Shown one piece after another: positions 59,762-64,000 of a stretch of DNA of 64,000 nt. The position numbers and the translations under genes were made by a program. The stretch is from Rhynchopus sp. YZ270_cl-10 (taxonomy: Eukaryota; Euglenozoa; Diplonemea; Diplonemida; Diplonemidae). Position 1 is the first letter of the stretch; each line of letters opens with the position of its first letter. Under the pieces are notes generated by a model, which searched no databases, had not been told where the DNA came from, and worked only from the letters and a program-made list of their open reading frames with translations. The stretch is from the NCBI GenBank assembly GCA_964035575.1, contig OZ037844.1, positions 620,001-684,000 of the forward strand, written 5' to 3'.

Positions 59762-59777
59762 CACCCTCCTGAGGGTG
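59762..59777. promoter_or_regulatory. CACCCTC/GAGGGTG palindrome upstream of ANK-13
   Basis: About 112 bp upstream of the ATG. The shorter distance is due to a deletion in the adjoining GAGGTTGTGAGGTGAGTGG segment. Confidence 0.45.
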
Positions 59778-60302
59778 GCGGTGGGAATCTATCTGCCTTG
59801 AGACGAGGAGGTGAGAGAGGGGGTCTGCAAGATAAAAACCTGTTGTGGAGGACCGGAGGATGACGTCCCCTGAACGTATGCAAGCAAGCAGGACTCAATC
59901 CAAGAACCTAATCTTTTTTGTTAATGTAAACCCGTGTCTCCGTCGCTTGCGGGGTTGCAGAGATGCGGGGGTACGGGATTATATGCACATGGGAGTGGGA
60001 GGGGAATATGAAACGCTTACTAGCACACAATACAACACCACTATGTTGAGGTTTGGTGCCTTGGTGTAGTGGGTGGGGAGGAGTGTGGGGACTTAGTTAT
60101 GCAAACCCTCACCTCTCTGTACTTGAGGGTGAGTGGCGAAACCTCATCGATCTCGAACTCAACGAGTGCTTGTGGTTCAGTGTAAAGAGGGGACAGGGGA
60201 TTGGTCACACACTTACAACAATACAGGAAGAATGGTGTTGAAAAGAACAGGGCAAATCGTGTAAAAGCACAACACAAAAACATTAAAACTGAGAGTCTTG
60301 TA

Positions 60303-60730
60303 CAGTAGGAAAAGTAATATTGGCGACCAAAAAGTCGCCAATTGCAAGAAAACCCCCAAAATCCGCCAATATTTTTTGGTCGCCAAGTTATTTGGTGGGA
60401 AAGCGGTTCTTATTGGTACAAAAAGCACAAGTACAAAAAATGTGCCCCTTCAATGCACAAGGTGCAGCGTATCTTTCAAGAAAGTCGAATATTAGCTCCG
60501 CGCCACGCAACCACCCAAAAATACACATGGTGAGGCACAAAAACTTGACCAAAATTGCGAAAAAAACCACTTCCCAACCACTGTGACTACGAACCACTAC
60601 CCTACCAATTAATATTGGCGACCAAAAAAGTCGCCAATTACAAGAAAATCCCCAGAATCCGCCAATATTATTTAGTCGCTAAGTTATTTGGTCGCCAATT
60701 TTTTTGGTCGCCAAGTTTCTTGTCCTACTG
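60303..60730. mobile_element. 428-bp TA-flanked MITE, Tc1/mariner-like termini
   Basis: Starts CAGTAGGA and ends TCCTACTG, with TA on both sides (60301-60302, 60731-60732). Inside the termini are inverted GGCGACCAAAAA / TTTTTGGTCGCC motifs and two long direct subrepeats (60317-60395 and 60611-60690, AATATTGGCGACCAAAAA followed by GTCGCCAATT). CAGT starts and a TA target duplication are typical of Tc1/mariner/pogo superfamily elements. There is no transposase, so it is non-autonomous. It sits in the ANK-14 3' flank and is absent from the homologous ANK-11 flank. Confidence 0.75.
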
Positions 60731-60918
60731 TAACAACTTTCTGATAGACTTCATGAACAATAACCGACGTGTTACCTCAAGACTGCCTCATATCTGAAAT
60801 TAAAAATAAATAGACACAGGAACAACAGTCAGCAGCGCCGTCACGTTGCTGCACACTACTTTGAGTGGGGCAAGGCCCGCAGTCGTGAATAATACGACCC
60901 TTCATCTCCTACGGCCCT

Positions 60919-63300
60919 TTACTTACTACCCTTTACCTCCATCTTTGCGTTGTGCCTTTTCCAGGCTCTCCTTCTCCTCCGCGTGCCTTTTACTCTCCTC
61001 TGCTTCTCCTCCTTCATCACATTGCCCTGCTCCAGCGCTGCTTCCAGTGCAGTGTTCCCCAACCTATCTGTCTGCTTCACGTCCACTTCCTTCGAGTTCA
61101 CAAGGTAGCGCACAGTCTCGGCGTGCCCATTGGCTCCCGCAAGCATAAGACATGTGTATCCTTTGTTGTCTGCCACACGCACATCCGCACCTGCTTCGAC
61201 TAACATCTGCACAATTTCGAGTTTCCCAGCATCACAAGCATAGTGAAGCAGTGTGAGTCCTTTGACATCCTTTGCCTCAATGTCAGCCGCTGCGTCAATG
61301 AGCACCTCCACCACATTGACATATCCACGGGACACCGCAATGTGCAACGCAGTTCGGTTCTGGAATCCTTGGTGATTCACGTCCACCTCCCGTAAGCTAG
61401 CAAGATAGCGCACAGTCTCGGTGCGCCCATTATCAGCTGCACGGTCAAGACACGTATAATCTCCTTCGTTGTCAGCATGACACACTTTCGCACCTGCTTT
61501 GAGCAACACCTTCACAACTGCGATGTACCCGTACATGCAAGCCCAGAGGAAAGGCGAATACCCTTTGTCATCCTTTGCCTCGATGTCTGCCCCTGCATCA
61601 ATTAGCACCTCCACCACATCTGCATGAACTGTATGTGCTGCTGTGCTGCTCAGTGCAGTACAACCCATACAATCTCTTTGATTCACATCCACCTCCTTCA
61701 AGCCCACAAGATAGCGCACAGTCTCGGTGTGTCCCAAAGAAGCCGCACGCATAAGACATGTGTTTCCGTAGTTGTCAGTGACACACACTTCCGCACCTGC
61801 TTCCACCAACACCTTCACAATAGCAGTTTCACCTTTCTCGCTAGCACAGTGAAGAGGCGATTGTCCGCACGGGTCCTTTGCCTCGATGTCTGCCCCTGCA
61901 TCAATGAGCACCTCCACTACATCTGTATCAACGTACTCCAGGGAGTGCAGTGCAGTGCGACCCCCAGTACCTGGAAGCCAGCCCTCCTTCGTCCTCTGGT
62001 TCACGTCCACCTCTGGCAAGCCAACAAGATATCGCACAGTCTCGGTGTGTCCAAAATGTGCCGCAAGGATAAGACACGTGTCTCCTTCGTTGTCTGTGGC
62101 ACACACTCGCGCACCTGCTTCGACCAACATCTTCACAATAGCGGTCTCACCGAACTGGCTAGCCAAGTGCAGAGGTGAAACCCCATTGTCACCCTCAATG
62201 TCTGCACCAAACGGCAAAGGAGAACTTTCGTTCTCGCTCTTTACCTCGATGTCAGCCCCTGCATCAATGAGCACCTCCACCACATCTGCATGAACTTTCA
62301 GTACCGCATTGTGCAGTGCAGTGCGGCCCCTCAGACCTCTCTGATTCACGTACACCTCAGGCAAGCTAACAAGATAGCGCACAGTCTCGGTTTGTCCAAA
62401 ATATGCCGCAAGTGTAAGACATGTGTTTCCTTCATTGTCTGCGACACACACCTCCGCACCCGCTCTTACCAATATCTTCACAAGCGCAAGTTCCCCGTTC
62501 TCACTTGCAAAGTGCAGAGGCGAACGACCCAAGTTGTTCTTGGCCTCGATATCTGCCCCTGCATCAATGAGCACCTTAGCCACATCGGGATACTTTCCAT
62601 CCACTGCACAGTGCAGCGCAGAACAGCAGTCGGCAGCTTTGTGATTCATATCCATATTCTTCAAACCCACAAGATAGCGCACAGTCTCTGTGTGTCCATT
62701 CCATGCCGCAAGTGTAAGACATGTGTCTCCTTCGTTGTCTGTGACACGCACATCCGCACCTGCTTCGACCAACATCTTCACAGTTGCGTGAAACTTGCCT
62801 GAAAAGCAAGCTAAGAGCAGAGGAGAACGTCCCTTCTTGTCCTTTGTCTCGATGTCTGCCCCTGCATCAATGAGCACCTGACACACTGCAGGGTCCTCCC
62901 ACATGGCTGGACAGGGTCGGCCTTTGATGCCCTTGTGCGAGTGTGGGACAAACGCAACGTTGCTGCAGACTGACTTCCAATGCTGCAAGAGGATCTCCGT
63001 GCACGCAGTGTGGTCTGCGTGGATGCACTCACTCAACAGCATCCCGAAGCCCATCTGCGTTGTCTCAACATACGGAAGAAGCCGTGCGAGGCATTCATCG
63101 TGGTTCCCTCTGCATGCCTCGTGCACAGCATCGAAGGCAACCGTTTTGCTGTCTGTGTCTGGGCTGAGCTTCTCAAGTCCCACCCGCACGGCAGTCGTGT
63201 CGCCGTTCCTGGCAGCCTCCACCAAGACCTCGTCTGCAGAAAGTGTTGTGCTGTTTGGTGCCTTCTCGTCAGGTGTGCTGTCTGCGTGTCGCTTCGACAT
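60919..63300 (-). CDS. ANK-14: ankyrin-repeat protein, 18 repeats, basic tail
   Basis: 793 aa, ATG at 63300. Head variant KAPNSTTLSADEV, no KRRKL. 18 repeats in six trios collinear with ANK-11 (including the SPLPFGADIEGDNG oddity and the GWLPGTGG insert) but with one trio fewer. C-terminal region ALEAALEQGNVMKEEKQRRV plus KGTRRRRRAWKRHNAKMEVK, strongly basic, ending GSK; the ANK-11 tail diverges here because the DNA around 60905-60945 differs. The linker after the head is unusual (HSHKGIKGR). Uninterrupted and probably functional. Confidence 0.9.
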   Translation of the reverse strand: MSKRHADSTPDEKAPNSTTLSADEVLVEAARNGDTTAVRVGLEKLSPDTDSKTVAFDAVHEACRGNHDECLARLLPYVETTQMGFGMLLSECIHADHTACTEILLQHWKSVCSNVAFVPHSHKGIKGRPCPAMWEDPAVCQVLIDAGADIETKDKKGRSPLLLACFSGKFHATVKMLVEAGADVRVTDNEGDTCLTLAAWNGHTETVRYLVGLKNMDMNHKAADCCSALHCAVDGKYPDVAKVLIDAGADIEAKNNLGRSPLHFASENGELALVKILVRAGAEVCVADNEGNTCLTLAAYFGQTETVRYLVSLPEVYVNQRGLRGRTALHNAVLKVHADVVEVLIDAGADIEVKSENESSPLPFGADIEGDNGVSPLHLASQFGETAIVKMLVEAGARVCATDNEGDTCLILAAHFGHTETVRYLVGLPEVDVNQRTKEGWLPGTGGRTALHSLEYVDTDVVEVLIDAGADIEAKDPCGQSPLHCASEKGETAIVKVLVEAGAEVCVTDNYGNTCLMRAASLGHTETVRYLVGLKEVDVNQRDCMGCTALSSTAAHTVHADVVEVLIDAGADIEAKDDKGYSPFLWACMYGYIAVVKVLLKAGAKVCHADNEGDYTCLDRAADNGRTETVRYLASLREVDVNHQGFQNRTALHIAVSRGYVNVVEVLIDAAADIEAKDVKGLTLLHYACDAGKLEIVQMLVEAGADVRVADNKGYTCLMLAGANGHAETVRYLVNSKEVDVKQTDRLGNTALEAALEQGNVMKEEKQRRVKGTRRRRRAWKRHNAKMEVKGSK

Positions 63301-63793
63301 GGTTTGTGAAGATGTTGAAATTCAATGTTGTGTATTTTATGCTGTTTCTTTTGTGGAGGTTGTGAGGTGAGTGGTGGGTGTCCCTGAACTGCCCCCACAG
63401 TGGAAACGGGTGGTGTGGAAGTCACCCTCCTGAGGGTGGTTCTATCTGCCTTGAGACGAGGAGGTGAGGGAGGGGGTCTGCAAGATAAAAATATCACCCA
63501 GTCTTGTTCATGTTCATAATGTATTTGCGTACCCCAACCTTGGTGGGATAGCTTATGTCCTGGGGGCTACCGCTCGTCATTCTTACCTAGGAAGTTTGGG
63601 GTGCGGTCTAACATTTCATTTCGCTATGTGCTCATCACAACATCGAAGGGATGGGAGAAAGGTGAGGTGTGGCTTCCAACATGAGATTGTGTGGGCACGT
63701 ATGGTAGGTGCGCATGAACACATCGATTGGCCTACCCGAGCCCGCTTGGTCTGAGATTATTGAGTTGCCGATAACCGCCAGGGGCAATATGTA
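63301..63793 (-). other. ANK-14 upstream spacer and ANK-15 3' flank
   Basis: 493 bp: class I leader with small changes, CACCCTC palindrome, GACGAGGAGGTGAGGGAGGG as in ANK-11, then unique sequence. No gene seen. Confidence 0.6.
63423..63438. promoter_or_regulatory. CACCCTC/GAGGGTG palindrome upstream of ANK-14
   Basis: About 122 bp upstream of the ATG, same context as at ANK-11 and ANK-13. Confidence 0.45.
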
Positions 63794-64000
63794 TCATTGC
63801 ACAAAGACTTCCCCACCGTGCTCGAGGAGTACCTGCTCCACATCTGCATGTCCATTCCACCTCGCATAGTGCAACGCAGTATGGCCTGCAATATCTCTGT
63901 GGTTCACGTCCACCTCCCGCAAGCCCACAAGGTAACGCACAGTCTCGGTGTGTCCATGATATGCCGCTGCAAGAGCAAGACACCTCACTCCTTTGTTATC
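63794..64000 (-). CDS. ANK-15: ankyrin protein, C-terminal part only (cut by window end)
   Basis: 68 codons in frame to the window edge: DNKGVRCLALAAAYHGHTET, then the last ankyrin repeat TALHYARWNGHADVEQVLLE and the tail HGGEVFVQ. The order of repeats matches the end of the last trio in the other members. The rest of the gene lies beyond 64000. The tail differs from all other members. Confidence 0.8.
   Translation of the reverse strand, partial: DNKGVRCLALAAAYHGHTETVRYLVGLREVDVNHRDIAGHTALHYARWNGHADVEQVLLEHGGEVFVQ

Larger units (their letters stand above)
59650..60918. other. ANK-13 upstream spacer, MITE and ANK-14 3' flank
   Basis: 1.27 kb. Class I leader with a small deletion next to GTGGAGGTTGTGGGTGTCCC, CACCCTC palindrome, then from about 59985 the duplicated 3' flank shared with 50880-51363, interrupted by a TA-flanked MITE (60303-60730). 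No gene seen. Confidence 0.7.

Overview
The window is nuclear DNA from a single-celled eukaryote that I cannot place more precisely. Evidence for a eukaryote: spliceosomal introns (donors GTATGC, GTATGT and GTGTGT; pyrimidine-rich acceptors; 50 to 261 nt), a RanBP2-finger calpain, a USP-type deubiquitinase, secreted N-glycosylation-rich proteins, and AT-rich intergenic DNA full of homopolymer runs. Every gene I can support lies on the minus strand. I see no tRNA, rRNA, CRISPR array, retrovirus-like element or virus-derived gene.

Layout, left to right: a coiled-coil protein (106-1776); a secreted Cys-containing protein of unknown function (4127-5143); ankyrin cluster 1 (ANK-1 to ANK-4, 5424-13036), a tandem array of units of about 2.1 kb; a gene-poor stretch; a heparanase-like GH79 hydrolase (15352-16797); a three-exon USP53/54-like protein (17214-19216); 5 kb of non-coding DNA with a small TIR element and tandem and dispersed repeats; a three-exon calpain with four RanBP2 fingers and a WW domain (24262-27286); ankyrin cluster 2 (ANK-5 to ANK-10, 27492-41755); a two-exon DEAD-box helicase (43091-45147); a nest of palindromic or foldback elements (46.1-48.7 kb); a secreted LRR protein (49061-50161); and ankyrin cluster 3 (ANK-11 to ANK-15, 51364 to the window end).

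The ankyrin family dominates. Each member starts with the same head (MSKRHADSTPDEKAP, usually then KRRKL, a likely nuclear localisation signal). The body is built from a higher-order unit of three different 33-residue ankyrin repeats (about 99 aa, 300 bp). Repeat numbers fall on multiples of three: 9 in most copies, 12 in ANK-2, 18 in ANK-14, 21 in ANK-11. Five members carry an almost identical extra block of about 245 aa in a duplicated head. The family is actively rearranging: a roughly 190-bp internal inversion (ANK-6), a stop loss (ANK-3), paired frameshifts (ANK-12), a C-terminal frameshift (ANK-13), a 3' deletion (ANK-5), alternative C-terminal tails, two leader types, and an upstream palindrome shared by five members. 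I infer a fast-evolving, gene-converting multigene family. Its biological role cannot be read from sequence alone.

The single-copy genes between the clusters have unrelated functions and do not form a pathway. They look like ordinary host genes separated by expansions of one family and by non-autonomous repeats.
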